Positions 44,745 to 54,615 of a DNA stretch of 64,000 nucleotides are shown here, in pieces. A model generated the notes under the pieces. It was not told the DNA's origin. It made no database searches and saw nothing but the letters and a program-made list of their open reading frames with translations. The stretch is taken from NCBI RefSeq assembly GCF_023074835.1, contig NZ_JALLGW010000001.1, forward strand, positions 1,984,001 through 2,048,000. The letters run 5' to 3'. Within the stretch, counting starts at the first letter, position 1, and each line of letters begins with the position of its first letter. A program made the translations under genes and the position numbers. The DNA is from Halomarina salina. Lineage in GTDB: Archaea; Halobacteriota; Halobacteria; Halobacteriales; Haloarculaceae.

Positions 44745-46624
44745 TGCTCTCCCCCGCTTCGGAGCCGGCTGATATACGTGTGGCCAGCGCCAGTCACAAT
44801 CGGCTCCTCGTTTTTGTACCGGACGAGATTGCAGTCCTGGAGCATCGTCAGCATCCGCCCAAATCTGAGATTCTGCGTGCGCGGAGCGCCTGGCTCCGCT
44901 TCCGCTCGGAACGTGTCCGTTTCGAGGTCGTGGGTGAACGCGAGGGCGATGGTTTCGCCAGCGGAAAGCCGATCGTGGATGACGTACTGATGTGTCTCGA
45001 GCACTCGGTCAGTGAGTGTTTTGAACGCCGCACTGGCTATCCCGTTCTTCGATGCGTGACGTTCGAGGTGATCTGATAACGCTGGGAGCGACGACCGCTG
45101 TCGGCCGTACTGCTGTCGTAACAGCGTGTCAACGTCTGGGTATGATGTGGTGAGGTTCCGATACCGCTGGTCGACGAGCATGAGTGCCACCAGTCCTTGC
45201 CCTGTCGCCTGTCGCAGGAGTGGTTCAGCCGCTGCTTGCGTTCCAATCTGTGCCAGTTCCCTCCATGTTTCGTCCAGCTGGAGCTTAAGGGCTGGGAGTG
45301 TCACTTGGTCTCCGTCTATCGGGTGCCACCCCGTCTTGACTACCGACTTGAGCCGCGTTCTAAGTTCACCAACCTCCGGTGCTGAGAGCCCGGCTTCATT
45401 CTCGGAGATTGCTGGCTCAACCGAGGTCATTGGAGCTTCACCGTTGAGCGCCAGTTCGCGGGCCAGCACTCCTCGAGGGAGGGCTTTTCCTCCGCTACTC
45501 GACCGCGCCGCGAGCGCGTCATCTACCGTCGCTGAGAGCTCATCTGTATCAGTGATGACTGCCTCTAAAGACCTTCTCGTGACTCCTAACCCCTCCGCGA
45601 GGTCCAGATAGCGATAGAGGACCGACAGCAGTGATCGGAGTGCGTATGCTGCGTACCCTTGGAGCCAGTATGCCCGAGCAAGTACTCGGAACTCCTCGAA
45701 CACCGCCTGGTCCGTCTGGTCAAGTGCGACGCGTTCATGTCCAGACTCCAATAGATCCAGCACTCTGAGTATGAACAGTCCCCACCCCCGTCGTAGCACG
45801 TGGACGTTGCTCGCGATGTCTTCGCGCTGTTTCTGGTCGTGATGGACTCCCCCGATGACGTGTTCCGGGTATGAGAGGGCTGGTATGCCGACTTTCTCCC
45901 CAACCTCAGTGAGTACCACGTCATTCCGGCTGGAGTCCCATTCGACGAATCCGAGGAAAAGGCGCTGGACTGCTTCTAACTGCTCAGCAAACTCCTCCGG
46001 TCGACAGAACGCCGCTTGGAGTGAGACGTACTCGCTGAACTCGTCTAATTGTGCGTGGGTGACTTCCTCCTCGAGGATACAGGAAAGCAACTCGTCAGCC
46101 ACGGGCCCGATATGGTGGTCGACAGCATCCGCGACTGTGCGGCCTGCTGCGGTAAGGCCCAGCTGGGTCCCCGTCCTTCTGAGGTATATTTGACGAAGAT
46201 TGCTCTGGATGTTGTCGATGGCATACGAGCTTTGGAGCAACTCGATCTCACTCAGGTCGACTGGGTCTTCATCCCAGAGCTCTTCTCGACCAATTCGTTG
46301 GCCCCCTGTCATTCCCCGAACTCCTTCGGGTGGGTCGTGTGTCTGCTGGTACCGATAGCTTGCCATAGCCAAGATCTCCTCGAACGTTCGAAGATGCGCT
46401 TTCTGTTCGGCTACCGACTCGTCGCTGGCCTCTGGGTGGTTTGAGATTTGGTGTGTCGCCCATGCAAAGCCGGAGAGGTAGCCGCCACGAAGGTAGACGT
46501 CGGTGGTGATCCCTCTTGCAAGGGTAGTCGCCAATCCGTTGCGGATGGAATCGGCCCGGAGTGGTGTTCGGGGTGCGCCCTGCTTATCAAGGCGACTTGT
46601 CCACTGGGGGTCGAGGGAGGACAT
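44741..46624 (-). CDS. Unknown 627-aa protein coupled to the PLD-like gene
   Basis: No known domain found. It is largely helical, has segments that look like winged helices (YLRRTGTQLGLTAAGRTVAD at about residue 148 and a last one ending TGAGHTYISRLRSGG), and a linker near residue 395. It contains no P-loop or obvious nuclease triad. The overlap with the PLD gene implies one complex or one pathway. It may be the sensor or DNA-binding subunit of a two-gene system; this is inference. Confidence 0.65.
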   Translation of the reverse strand: MSSLDPQWTSRLDKQGAPRTPLRADSIRNGLATTLARGITTDVYLRGGYLSGFAWATHQISNHPEASDESVAEQKAHLRTFEEILAMASYRYQQTHDPPEGVRGMTGGQRIGREELWDEDPVDLSEIELLQSSYAIDNIQSNLRQIYLRRTGTQLGLTAAGRTVADAVDHHIGPVADELLSCILEEEVTHAQLDEFSEYVSLQAAFCRPEEFAEQLEAVQRLFLGFVEWDSSRNDVVLTEVGEKVGIPALSYPEHVIGGVHHDQKQREDIASNVHVLRRGWGLFILRVLDLLESGHERVALDQTDQAVFEEFRVLARAYWLQGYAAYALRSLLSVLYRYLDLAEGLGVTRRSLEAVITDTDELSATVDDALAARSSSGGKALPRGVLARELALNGEAPMTSVEPAISENEAGLSAPEVGELRTRLKSVVKTGWHPIDGDQVTLPALKLQLDETWRELAQIGTQAAAEPLLRQATGQGLVALMLVDQRYRNLTTSYPDVDTLLRQQYGRQRSSLPALSDHLERHASKNGIASAAFKTLTDRVLETHQYVIHDRLSAGETIALAFTHDLETDTFRAEAEPGAPRTQNLRFGRMLTMLQDCNLVRYKNEEPIVTGAGHTYISRLRSGGEQ

Positions 46625-47024
46625 CTACTAACTCGTGATCGAGCGAACAGATGAATATTGGTCCTTAGTGTCATTATGCTCTATTCGGATATCACTCGGT
46701 AAGCCAGAATGGTCTTCTCGTCCTTGGACAAAAGCCAGCCGCTCCTCCTCGCTGTAAGTATCTGACGTCGATGCTCCCGACGGCGAGACACAGGTCACGA
46801 CGGGTGGCGTGGCGGCCTTCGTGGTCCGTACCCTGGCTGACGGCGAGCCACTATGCCGAATCGGTATCGTCGGTCCGGCCTGAATCATCGCCGGCTTCGG
46901 CAGGATTCGTGCGCGATACGCGCTATGTATACAGCACGAAGAAACTGTTAGAGATATAAAATTTGAAAACTCCGTCTAGTAGAACCACGCACTCAGTCAA
47001 ACAATAGCGTCGCGACGGGGTCAG
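46625..47024. other. Gap with no supported gene
   Basis: An 86-codon minus-strand frame (46628-46888) ends just before the 627-residue gene but has no family resemblance and ordinary Ser/Thr-rich shadow composition. Nothing else stands out; the promoter of the 627-residue gene should lie here. Confidence 0.4.
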
Positions 47025-47714
47025 TCAGCGATTCGGCGAGTTCGGAGCACTATTTCCGCTCAGCCCATACAGTTCGGATCGATCAGTAGGCGCGTTGCGA
47101 ATGGTCGCTCGTGTCGTGTTGAGACGCTTGGCCGCCTTCCGTTTCGAGAGATCGCCGGATGCGACCATGTCGAGGACCGCACAGACATCATGGTAGTTGT
47201 TACCCTCAACAAGTGTTTCATCCTCCTTCTCAAAGCCGAGTGGCGCTGGTCCGTGCGCGTAGTCGGGATTTCGACGGCGCTGCGCGAGGCCCTCGCGGGT
47301 GCGCTGTTGGGCCATCTCGGCTTCCAACTCGGCGAAGACGCCGAGCATCTGGTGCATCGCCTTCTGGTATGGGTCGTCGACGTCCGGAGCTAACCTGAAG
47401 CCCTCGGAGATAATGTGGAGGTCCGTCTCGGCTTCCTCGACGATCCGCTCGACCGTTTGGTCCAGGTCGCGAATCGACCGGGAGACCCGCGAGACGCTAT
47501 TGACGACGACCGCATCATGTGTCTCGACATCCTCGATGAGCTCGCGGTAGCCAGCGCGGTTGACGTCCGTTCGGGTCGCCTAGTCCTGATAGAACATCAA
47601 GTCGCCAAGGTCGGCGTCAAGTTCGCGCTGGGCGTACTCGGTGGTGGCACTGCGCTGCCGCTCGAGGGACTGCTCCTCGGTGCTGACACGTAGATAGCAA
47701 GTAATTTGCGCCAT
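47025..47714 (-). pseudogene. Serine recombinase interrupted by one in-frame stop codon
   Basis: The reading frame runs from the catalytic motif (CYLRVSTEEQSLERQ) through SRVSRSIRDLDQTVERIV and GVFAELEAEMAQQRTREG to a C-terminal HTH (KRKAAKRLNTTRATIRN) without a frame change. A TAG at 47580-47582 falls after LMFYQD and before ATRTDVNRAGY, where the intact relative at 2089-2760 reads IDRSTGTNTDRSGY. A Lys codon AAG would need one substitution to become TAG. Without readthrough only about 44 N-terminal residues are made. The start (ATG 47714 or 47717) and TATA box (about 47736-47745) look intact, so the damage seems recent. Confidence 0.82.
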
Positions 47715-47735
47715 CATCTCTCCCACCGGATGATA

Positions 47736-47770
47736 AATATAAAGACTGCAGGATATTCCCACCCTGGGAA
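47736..47770 (-). promoter_or_regulatory. TATA box and perfect palindrome before the broken serine recombinase
   Basis: A TATA-like tttatattta lies about 25 nt before the start, and TTCCCACCCTGGGAA (47756-47770), a perfect palindrome with 3-nt centre, lies directly upstream of it. The intact recombinase at 2760 has a palindrome in the same place but of different sequence. Confidence 0.5.
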
Positions 47771-47959
47771 AGAACTAGGTTTACTGCCACTCCATCGCGA
47801 CCGGTGGTAGGAGGTACGCCTAATGGTACGAAGCGAAAATACCCGCAACAGCACAGCAACGAGTAGTCATAATAGTACCAAAGGATGGCCGAGTGCGGAT
47901 TCTGTTCAACGGAGTACAAGCCGGTGCACGATTGAACTCAATATTTTACCCGCGATTGA

Positions 47960-49282
47960 TTAGTTTGAAAACTGCTCGTTCCGTAGTTCTGCCTTCTCGA
48001 TGAGCTCCTGGTTGAACGCGTCACCATCGCGCCCCTGGTGACGACGGCGGTGGCAATTGGGACAGAGCGCGATGACGTTCTCGGGGTCGTCCGGCCCACC
48101 GTCTGTGAGGCGCTTGAGGTGGTGGACTTCGAGGAATGGCTGACCACGTTTGTTCTTGAACGGTGCCGGTTCTCCGCATCCCTGACAGACGCCATCGGCG
48201 GTTTCGAGCGCGAATTCGCGGACGACCTCCGACCGTTTTCGGCGCTTTCCACCGCTTGAGGTACTGTTGGTCGTGGCAGTTGACGTCGACGAGCGCGGTG
48301 AGCTCTGCTTACCCTTCTGGAACAACTCCTCTGCGGACATCGACCCGAGTGTCCGGTCGCCGATGTCGACGTCGGTCCCTCCGGACGCGACCAACCGGAA
48401 CCGTATCGCTTCTCGCATCCGACCGTCGGCGTCCGCAAGTGTGTCGACTTGGTGGCTATCGTACTCGAACTCGCCAACGTAGGTGACGATCCACGGTAGG
48501 TCCGTATCCTCGAAAAGGTGAACCGCCTCTCCGTTCTGCTTGTGGTCCCGGAGGGCCTTGTTCCCGTTCTCCATTGTCATATCCCCCTCTGCTCCCTCAC
48601 CGGAGTAGAGGAACGTATCGTCGTCGAGGAATTCGTCTTTGTAGCCGTAGTCACTCCCCGATTCGCCAGTGACGATGATGATGAACGGGTAGTCTGAGGG
48701 CTTGGCGATACCCTTGTAGCGCTCACCCTTGAGCACGTCGTGGATGAGCCACCGACTGTACGTCTCGCCCACCTCAAACGCACCTCTCTCGAACTCAAAC
48801 GCATACTCACCATCGGTTTCGGTGACGAGCTCCAGCGATAGCAGCCAGTCGAGGTGTTTCTGTACGACGCCTTCGGGAAGTGCATAATCTGGGAACACAC
48901 TGCGGAGTCGGCCCTGTATCTCACCAACAGTGCGGTGACCCGATGCTATCGCTCGGGCAATCTCCCGGAACCCATCAACCGCGGTCGCCAGTCCCTCATA
49001 GATGACTGCGGGGTTGTCGTGTTCGTAGTACGCTGCGCCCTTGTTGGTGAGTTCGTACCACCCCTCAGACTCACGAATCAAGCCGATGGATACCAAGAAC
49101 GCGATGTTTCGGCGGACGGTGGTCTCTGTTCCTGCAGGGGTGCTGTCGAGAATCCACTTCATTAGCTCCGTTTCATTCGGCTCTGCGCTCTTGATGAAGC
49201 CGAGTGTGTCGTGCAGGTACGCCATTCGCCCGTTGACGCCGCCGAAGAACCGTTCGGTTGTCATCCGCGTTTGGTCGGCCAT
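47960..49282 (-). CDS. Type IV (modification-dependent) restriction endonuclease, winged helix-SRA-like-HNH, 440 aa
   Basis: Residues 1-165 contain two winged-helix segments (TTVRRNIAFLVSIGLIRES and VVQKHLDWLLSLELVTE). Residues about 195-295 match an SRA/YDG-type base-reading domain as found in ScoMcrA-like enzymes: YGYKDEFLDDDTFLYSGEGA, GDMTMENGNKALRDHKQNGE and AVHLFE. Residues 366-415 are an HNH nuclease: CQGCG (366-370), EVHHLKRL with H387-H388, N402, and CPNCHRRRH (407-415). SRA-HNH proteins cut DNA with modified cytosine and protect against modified phage genomes. The protein is complete. ATG 49282 is the likely start; ATG 49264 is an alternative. Confidence 0.85.
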   Translation of the reverse strand: MADQTRMTTERFFGGVNGRMAYLHDTLGFIKSAEPNETELMKWILDSTPAGTETTVRRNIAFLVSIGLIRESEGWYELTNKGAAYYEHDNPAVIYEGLATAVDGFREIARAIASGHRTVGEIQGRLRSVFPDYALPEGVVQKHLDWLLSLELVTETDGEYAFEFERGAFEVGETYSRWLIHDVLKGERYKGIAKPSDYPFIIIVTGESGSDYGYKDEFLDDDTFLYSGEGAEGDMTMENGNKALRDHKQNGEAVHLFEDTDLPWIVTYVGEFEYDSHQVDTLADADGRMREAIRFRLVASGGTDVDIGDRTLGSMSAEELFQKGKQSSPRSSTSTATTNSTSSGGKRRKRSEVVREFALETADGVCQGCGEPAPFKNKRGQPFLEVHHLKRLTDGGPDDPENVIALCPNCHRRRHQGRDGDAFNQELIEKAELRNEQFSN

Positions 49283-49567
49283 CGTGTCGTCTTGACGTAT
49301 TCTATTGGGGACATATGCACTCCGATTCGGAGCTCAACAGCACGACTTGACGTCACCCCACGGGCTCACGTCGCGAGAAGATTGCTTCACCCGATATGCA
49401 CACGAGCCGTCGAAAGCTGTGTGTACCAGACACCGTATTTCGACGAAATTCGTGACGACCGCAACTCAGATCTCACGAGCAACCCCCCTATTTCGGCTCC
49501 AGCTTATATATAACTCAGACTTGAGTCCCTCCGATAGAACTAGGATTTAGCAGTCGTGTGTACGAGT

Positions 49568-49828
49568 ATGCGTATCCGAACAGACGGCGACTACGCTCAC
49601 CGAATGGACGCGATTGAGCAAGCCGCGCGGTTCTACGGCCAGAACAAGACTGCGAGTGTGGTGAACGCCTGTGAAGACATCCCACGACTTGCGAACGCTG
49701 TTGAGCGGCTATTGGGGCGCGGCGATCTCACCACTGAGCAGAAGCAAGAGATTGCCAATCTCTTTGACCTCGGTCAGAGCTTTAGCGTGAGATACTCCGA
49801 GACCGTAAACGTCGGTCAAAGCGAATAG
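49568..49828 (+). CDS. Small haloarchaeal protein, 86 aa (DUF7692-like)
   Basis: MRIRTDGDYAHRMDAIEQAA and the DLTTEQKQEIANLF segment resemble a short family common on haloarchaeal plasmids, which I recall as DUF7692. Helical, soluble, function unknown. ATG 49568 begins the conserved part; an ATG four codons upstream exists. A TATA-like tatatata at about 49,503-49,510 precedes it. Confidence 0.6.
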   Translation: MRIRTDGDYAHRMDAIEQAARFYGQNKTASVVNACEDIPRLANAVERLLGRGDLTTEQKQEIANLFDLGQSFSVRYSETVNVGQSE

Positions 49829-49943
49829 TAGAACTGAGGATTCGTCCGCCGAGACCACTTATCGAGCAGCTTGAATATATCGCACAAAAAGAGGTTTGCG
49901 TTCGGAACATTCATTTAATCTTAGCTATCAGTTAGTCTCAGTG

Positions 49944-51506
49944 ATGAAGGAGGGACAACGACTCAGTAGGCGAGACATCCTCAAATTGGCTGGCGCGAGT
50001 ACAGGCGTAACACTCGTTGGTGGGAGCGCCGCATTCGTCCTCGTTGATGACAAGCAGAACCGAGGACAATGGGGCGGACTGATCAATGGGGGAAACGGGA
50101 CGTCCAAGGGAAGTGCGAGTGTCCCTCAAGATGGCAATCGTAGCGATAGCTCCGGAGCAGAGCCAGAGCCCCACAATCCTGCAGATGACGAGTCTGGCGA
50201 GGGCCAGCGATCAAGAACCGGCGAGGTAGAGCCGTCCGCGACATGGCAAGAAACACTCGTTGGAATGCATGAGTACAGTGTCTCTGTCGAAGTGGATCTT
50301 GGCACTAAGGACGAAGTCTGGGTTACACGCGGTGTCAATCGCGATAACCGACTCATCACCTTCAGCCGAGAGGATGGGCGGATCCAGAGTGCCAAGGTAG
50401 CGGGGGAAGGCGGAGTTGTGGGCCCAGTCGAACTCTTGGATACCTTCGTGCTCTACCACCACAACGATACTCTCGATATGAACACGACCTTCGACACGCA
50501 CCTAGCTGGGTCGAAAACTGATGTGTCCTATCCCATGCATCTCGAGTACATTCAGGGTGGGACCTGGCCCCGGGAGCTGTCAGGAAAGGTCGAAGAGAAG
50601 CGCTATACTGTTTCGTACGATGGACAAGTAGGAGTTCTTTCGACGGATATCCCTGTAGAGTTTCACGAGTACTTCCAAAACCGACGCCGAGCTCGTGATT
50701 ACGGGGCCTACGTATCCGATGGGTTTGACGATACGTACATTGACAGTCTGGTTGACCAGTTCAAAGAGTACGGCGAACAGGAGGGGTATTCTGAGAGCCG
50801 GATGGTCGATCACATGGCTGCATTCGTACAGGGGCTAGAGTACACTAGAGACAGTGTCACCGCTGGGTTCGACGAATATCCGAGGTATCCAGTCGAGACA
50901 TTAGTTCATGGCGGAGGAGACTGCGAGGACACCTCGATTCTGCTTGCGTCAATGATCGAGTCACTCGGATTCGGGACGGTGCTATTGAGCCCGCCAGGCC
51001 ACATGGCAGTCGGGATAACTGGCGATGATGAGTTGCCAGGATCGTACGTCACTCACAACGGGGACCGGTACTACTACCTCGAGACTACCGGCGAGGGCTG
51101 GGGTGTCGGTGAAATACCAAGCGAATACGAAGGGGGTCAGGCCCGAGTCTTCCCGATCGACGATCATCCTGCAGTCACCTACCACTTCGGTACCGGAATT
51201 CACGAAATGGGGGGGCTGAAGACTGAGGTACAGTTCTGGAATACAGGTGATGCGCCAGCGCGGAACGTTCAACTCCAGCTCGAATTCGAGGACCGTAGTG
51301 GGCAGACAGTGATGACCAAGCGCTCGGAGGGAATGACCCTGGCCCCAGACCAGCGAATGACTGTTACGAGTCAATTCGAAGTCCCTGATATCGAGGTTCG
51401 CATCCGATCGGGGGTTTGGGTCGATGGGCAGGTTCATGACACTGCACAGGCGTCCGGATACCGAGAACCGGGTGAGTTCTACGGTCCGGACGGAGAACAG
51501 CTATAG
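49944..51506 (+). CDS. Tat-exported transglutaminase-like protein, 520 aa
   Basis: The N terminus has a twin-arginine signal (LSRRDILKLAGASTGVTLVG). A low-complexity linker of Gly/Ser/Asp follows (about residues 45-95). The catalytic region resembles transglutaminase-like cysteine proteases: GGGDCEDTSILLASMIESLG (Cys), SPPGHMAVGI (His) and YYYLETTGEGWGVGEIP (acidic residue), about residues 310-390. A C-terminal immunoglobulin-like or CARDB-like domain (VQFWNTGDAPARNVQLQLEF) ends it. It should act outside the cell, cleaving or cross-linking proteins. ATG 49944 gives a standard Tat n-region. Its link to the restriction genes around it is unclear. Confidence 0.78.
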   Translation: MKEGQRLSRRDILKLAGASTGVTLVGGSAAFVLVDDKQNRGQWGGLINGGNGTSKGSASVPQDGNRSDSSGAEPEPHNPADDESGEGQRSRTGEVEPSATWQETLVGMHEYSVSVEVDLGTKDEVWVTRGVNRDNRLITFSREDGRIQSAKVAGEGGVVGPVELLDTFVLYHHNDTLDMNTTFDTHLAGSKTDVSYPMHLEYIQGGTWPRELSGKVEEKRYTVSYDGQVGVLSTDIPVEFHEYFQNRRRARDYGAYVSDGFDDTYIDSLVDQFKEYGEQEGYSESRMVDHMAAFVQGLEYTRDSVTAGFDEYPRYPVETLVHGGGDCEDTSILLASMIESLGFGTVLLSPPGHMAVGITGDDELPGSYVTHNGDRYYYLETTGEGWGVGEIPSEYEGGQARVFPIDDHPAVTYHFGTGIHEMGGLKTEVQFWNTGDAPARNVQLQLEFEDRSGQTVMTKRSEGMTLAPDQRMTVTSQFEVPDIEVRIRSGVWVDGQVHDTAQASGYREPGEFYGPDGEQL

Positions 51507-51784
51507 TTGGTCTGCCGGTGATAGCTGGCACAGGCTTGGCATACCAGCCCGAGGCGCTACGCTACCAATCAAGTGGCGAAACCCCGACACTGTCCTGAGA
51601 GAAACTAGCGGTATGCAGCATTGTCTCTTTGGGCCCAGGACTCGAGATAAAGAGCCCAAATTGTTTCCACACTGGAAGAGAGCCGACGTTCTCTATCGGA
51701 GTAGAAACGACCGAGCTCGTCTATTTTAGAGTGAGTCATTCCAGGAGGCAGTTTTTTGCCCTTACCACCAAGTTGTTTACAAGA

Positions 51785-54613
51785 ATGAGCCAGTCTTCGG
51801 AGGGCCTTTCTACGCTATTACGACGTGTTGTTGAGGACTACCCGATTGAGCAGATTGGCAAGGGAATTTCACCTCATGTCACCCGTGAAGATATTGAGAC
51901 GCGGATTCCGGAGCGGATCCAGGAACTCCTTCAGAATGATGATCTCGTCATCAAATCCTCTGCCGGGAGAGGGCGGTGGACAGCCATTCCCTGGGTTGCG
52001 ATTATGGATCCTCGGGAAACGGATCGAATCCAAGATGGAATATACGTCGTCTATCTGTTCGAACCACAGGAAAACCGTGTTACACTGACGCTCAATCAAG
52101 GTGTGACAGAACTGAAGGACGAACTCGGGACAAAGGCCGCCCGTCAACGCCTGCGAGAGACTGCAAATGGTTTCTACGAAAACCTCTCAATAGAAGGATT
52201 TCAGGCAGGACCGATCGATTTCCCCCATGCCTCCTCTCGAAACGAACTTTATGGGCCGGGTACGATCACTTACAAGCGGTATTCGTTAGAATCGATACCT
52301 GACGATGACAGCCTTCGTGATGACCTTGAAACACTCGTGAGCACATATCAAGAGCAGATCTCGCCAGCTCATACTCCGAACGTCTACCAATGCCCGATCA
52401 AGGGAGGAGGGATAATGGAGCAGAATTACGAAGATACGGTTCTCGAGGGAGTCAGCAGAGAGCGCCTTGAAGGGATCTGTGATATCCCGGTCGAGCACGA
52501 GGATCTCCGTGTCTGGGGCAACCGATCATCTACGGCCGCTAACCCCGGTGATTACCTCTTGTTTGCGGAACGAGATGGTCCCAGTGGCGGCGAATATACG
52601 GTGTTGGCTCGGATCGCTGATGCAACAGTGTTCGATGCTGAAACAGCACGTGAATTCAGCGAAGCTGTTGGCTGGACAGACGAGAGCGAAACCGCCTTCC
52701 CACATAAGATGTTCCTCGAACCACTCTACAAAGCCAAACTCAACCGGGCGGACTTCTGGGATCTTATGGGGTTCAAAGGGTGGCCCAACGACTCCTACAG
52801 CCGACTCGATTTTGAGCGTCAAGAGTCATCGTTCTTTTCGAAGTATAGGTCGGTCACCGACTTCCTCGAGAAGATCAAAGGTGAGCAAATATACCCCCAG
52901 TCTAGCACGCTAAATGACTACTGGCAAACGATCGATACACAACAACAGAAGGCTGAGACCTTCCTGGCTAACCCGACAGAAGGGTCCTTCAGAGCATTAC
53001 TCAATTCGCTCCCATGGTATGTCAGCCGATGGACCGACTCGAAAGTGGAGAAGGTGTTCGAGGAAGCAACGCCACATGAGGTAGCCGATATCATCCAAGA
53101 TTCGGCTGACGAGGGCAATATCGGACCGGTACTCAACTTTGGTGAACTGGGTGTAGGGGCCGCGTCTGAACTCCTAGCCTCAGTGTCGCCGGAGAAGTTC
53201 GCTCGACTGAACAAAGAGGTCGCTGACGCAGTAGAGGCCATGCGATTCGACCGCCCGAATCCAAATACTACGTCGCCAAGTCGATATGATACGTTTCTGG
53301 ACGATGTCGAACAAATCCTCGAGCAGTATTCACTTCGGGAGTTCGTTTGGGAGATCCCCGACTGGGCCACCGACCTACAAGTCGCTACCTACGCGTTCCA
53401 CTTACATGAGACGGGGGAGCTGGATCTGACTGAACTCGTCCCCGTTGATCCGTTCGAGGAGCTTGAGTCTCTGCTCGAACAGGAGGCTTCACAGGCTCAT
53501 CTCTATCGGCAAGCTGCTGCTCATTTGGTCGCAGGAAAGAACGTGGTCTTTTACGGACCACCAGGCACTGGGAAAACAAGAGCAGCAAATCTTCTATCCG
53601 ACGCGCTCTGTGCGTCGAAATCTCTCGTCACTGCGAACGCAGAGTGGTCAAACTATCAGGTCGTGGGTGGCTACCGACCAGTGGGTAACTCGTGGGAAGC
53701 AGAAGCTGGGTTCCTGACCAGTGCTGCAAGTAAGTGTGTGGAGACGCTACGACGCGACACGCCACAGCCGTCGTGGGTGATCATCGACGAACTGAACCGG
53801 GCAAATCTTGACGAAGCGTTCGGCGACGTGTTCACGCTGCTCGACCTCGACTACCGGACGACTGAACCTCTTTCGTATGCCAATCGCGAGGTCTACGTTC
53901 CGCTGTCGTTTCGTATCCTTGCAACGATGAACACATACGACCAGGCACAGCTCTTCTCGCTGGGATACGCTTTCCGACGGCGATTCGCCTTTGTCAATGT
54001 GCCATCGTTACTTGACAATCAGAAGCCCCCCGAAGGATCGACCGAGGATGGAATTCCGTCTGAAGCCCCTGAATTGAATTCTAGTGATGAGAAGCTGGTT
54101 GCGCTCGTGGAGAAAGCAGCAATCGATGCTATGGCTACTGGTGGAAATGGTGGCGGTGTCACCTCGTCTGATGTTGCGCCGATCTTCCCCGAATTCGCTT
54201 CCCGAAAGACACTGAGCGATGCGCTAAACACGGTCAGTACCAAGCCGGAGCTACAGAGGAATGGATTGGATGCCATCCAGACACTCATCTACTTCTGTAT
54301 TGAGGTCACTGACCAGGACGTCGTCGATATTGGCCAGGCACTATTGATCGACGCCACGAAGTACCTAATCGCACATCAGCTTCTATTCCCTGACGAGACC
54401 TCACGAGAGGCACTTGATGATGCGCTCGTGGCCTATATTGTGCCGCAATTTGAGCATTTCATGTCGGAACTTCGTCGGGCTGAGACCATCGATCGAGATA
54501 GCGATGCGAAAGAGCGTTTCAATCGGATCATCCAGCTGGCGCGAGATCTGGCGTTGCCGAAAACGGCGACCGTGTTGGCAGAGGCTGGCGAGTCAAAACA
54601 GATCCTCTCGTGA
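51785..54613 (+). CDS. mcrB: McrB-like AAA+ GTPase with MrcB_N and EVE-like domains, 942 aa
   Basis: The motor subunit of an McrBC-type modification-dependent restriction system. Residues about 1-215 are the MrcB_N (DUF3578) DNA-recognition domain (WTAIPWVAIMDPRET, DGIYVVYLFEPQENRVTLTL, NQGV). Residues about 240-330 look like an EVE/PUA-type domain (NPGDYLLFAERDGPSGGEYT, then VLARIADATVF), which in other proteins reads modified bases. The AAA+ domain has Walker A GPPGTGKT (591-598), Walker B WVIIDELNRAN (664-674) and the McrB signature MNTYDQ (715-720; MNTxD in the family), then the arginine finger AFRRRF. ATG 51785 was chosen since the upstream extension has no family resemblance. The next gene overlaps its end. 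Confidence 0.88.
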   Translation: MSQSSEGLSTLLRRVVEDYPIEQIGKGISPHVTREDIETRIPERIQELLQNDDLVIKSSAGRGRWTAIPWVAIMDPRETDRIQDGIYVVYLFEPQENRVTLTLNQGVTELKDELGTKAARQRLRETANGFYENLSIEGFQAGPIDFPHASSRNELYGPGTITYKRYSLESIPDDDSLRDDLETLVSTYQEQISPAHTPNVYQCPIKGGGIMEQNYEDTVLEGVSRERLEGICDIPVEHEDLRVWGNRSSTAANPGDYLLFAERDGPSGGEYTVLARIADATVFDAETAREFSEAVGWTDESETAFPHKMFLEPLYKAKLNRADFWDLMGFKGWPNDSYSRLDFERQESSFFSKYRSVTDFLEKIKGEQIYPQSSTLNDYWQTIDTQQQKAETFLANPTEGSFRALLNSLPWYVSRWTDSKVEKVFEEATPHEVADIIQDSADEGNIGPVLNFGELGVGAASELLASVSPEKFARLNKEVADAVEAMRFDRPNPNTTSPSRYDTFLDDVEQILEQYSLREFVWEIPDWATDLQVATYAFHLHETGELDLTELVPVDPFEELESLLEQEASQAHLYRQAAAHLVAGKNVVFYGPPGTGKTRAANLLSDALCASKSLVTANAEWSNYQVVGGYRPVGNSWEAEAGFLTSAASKCVETLRRDTPQPSWVIIDELNRANLDEAFGDVFTLLDLDYRTTEPLSYANREVYVPLSFRILATMNTYDQAQLFSLGYAFRRRFAFVNVPSLLDNQKPPEGSTEDGIPSEAPELNSSDEKLVALVEKAAIDAMATGGNGGGVTSSDVAPIFPEFASRKTLSDALNTVSTKPELQRNGLDAIQTLIYFCIEVTDQDVVDIGQALLIDATKYLIAHQLLFPDETSREALDDALVAYIVPQFEHFMSELRRAETIDRDSDAKERFNRIIQLARDLALPKTATVLAEAGESKQILS

Positions 54614-54615
54614 CG

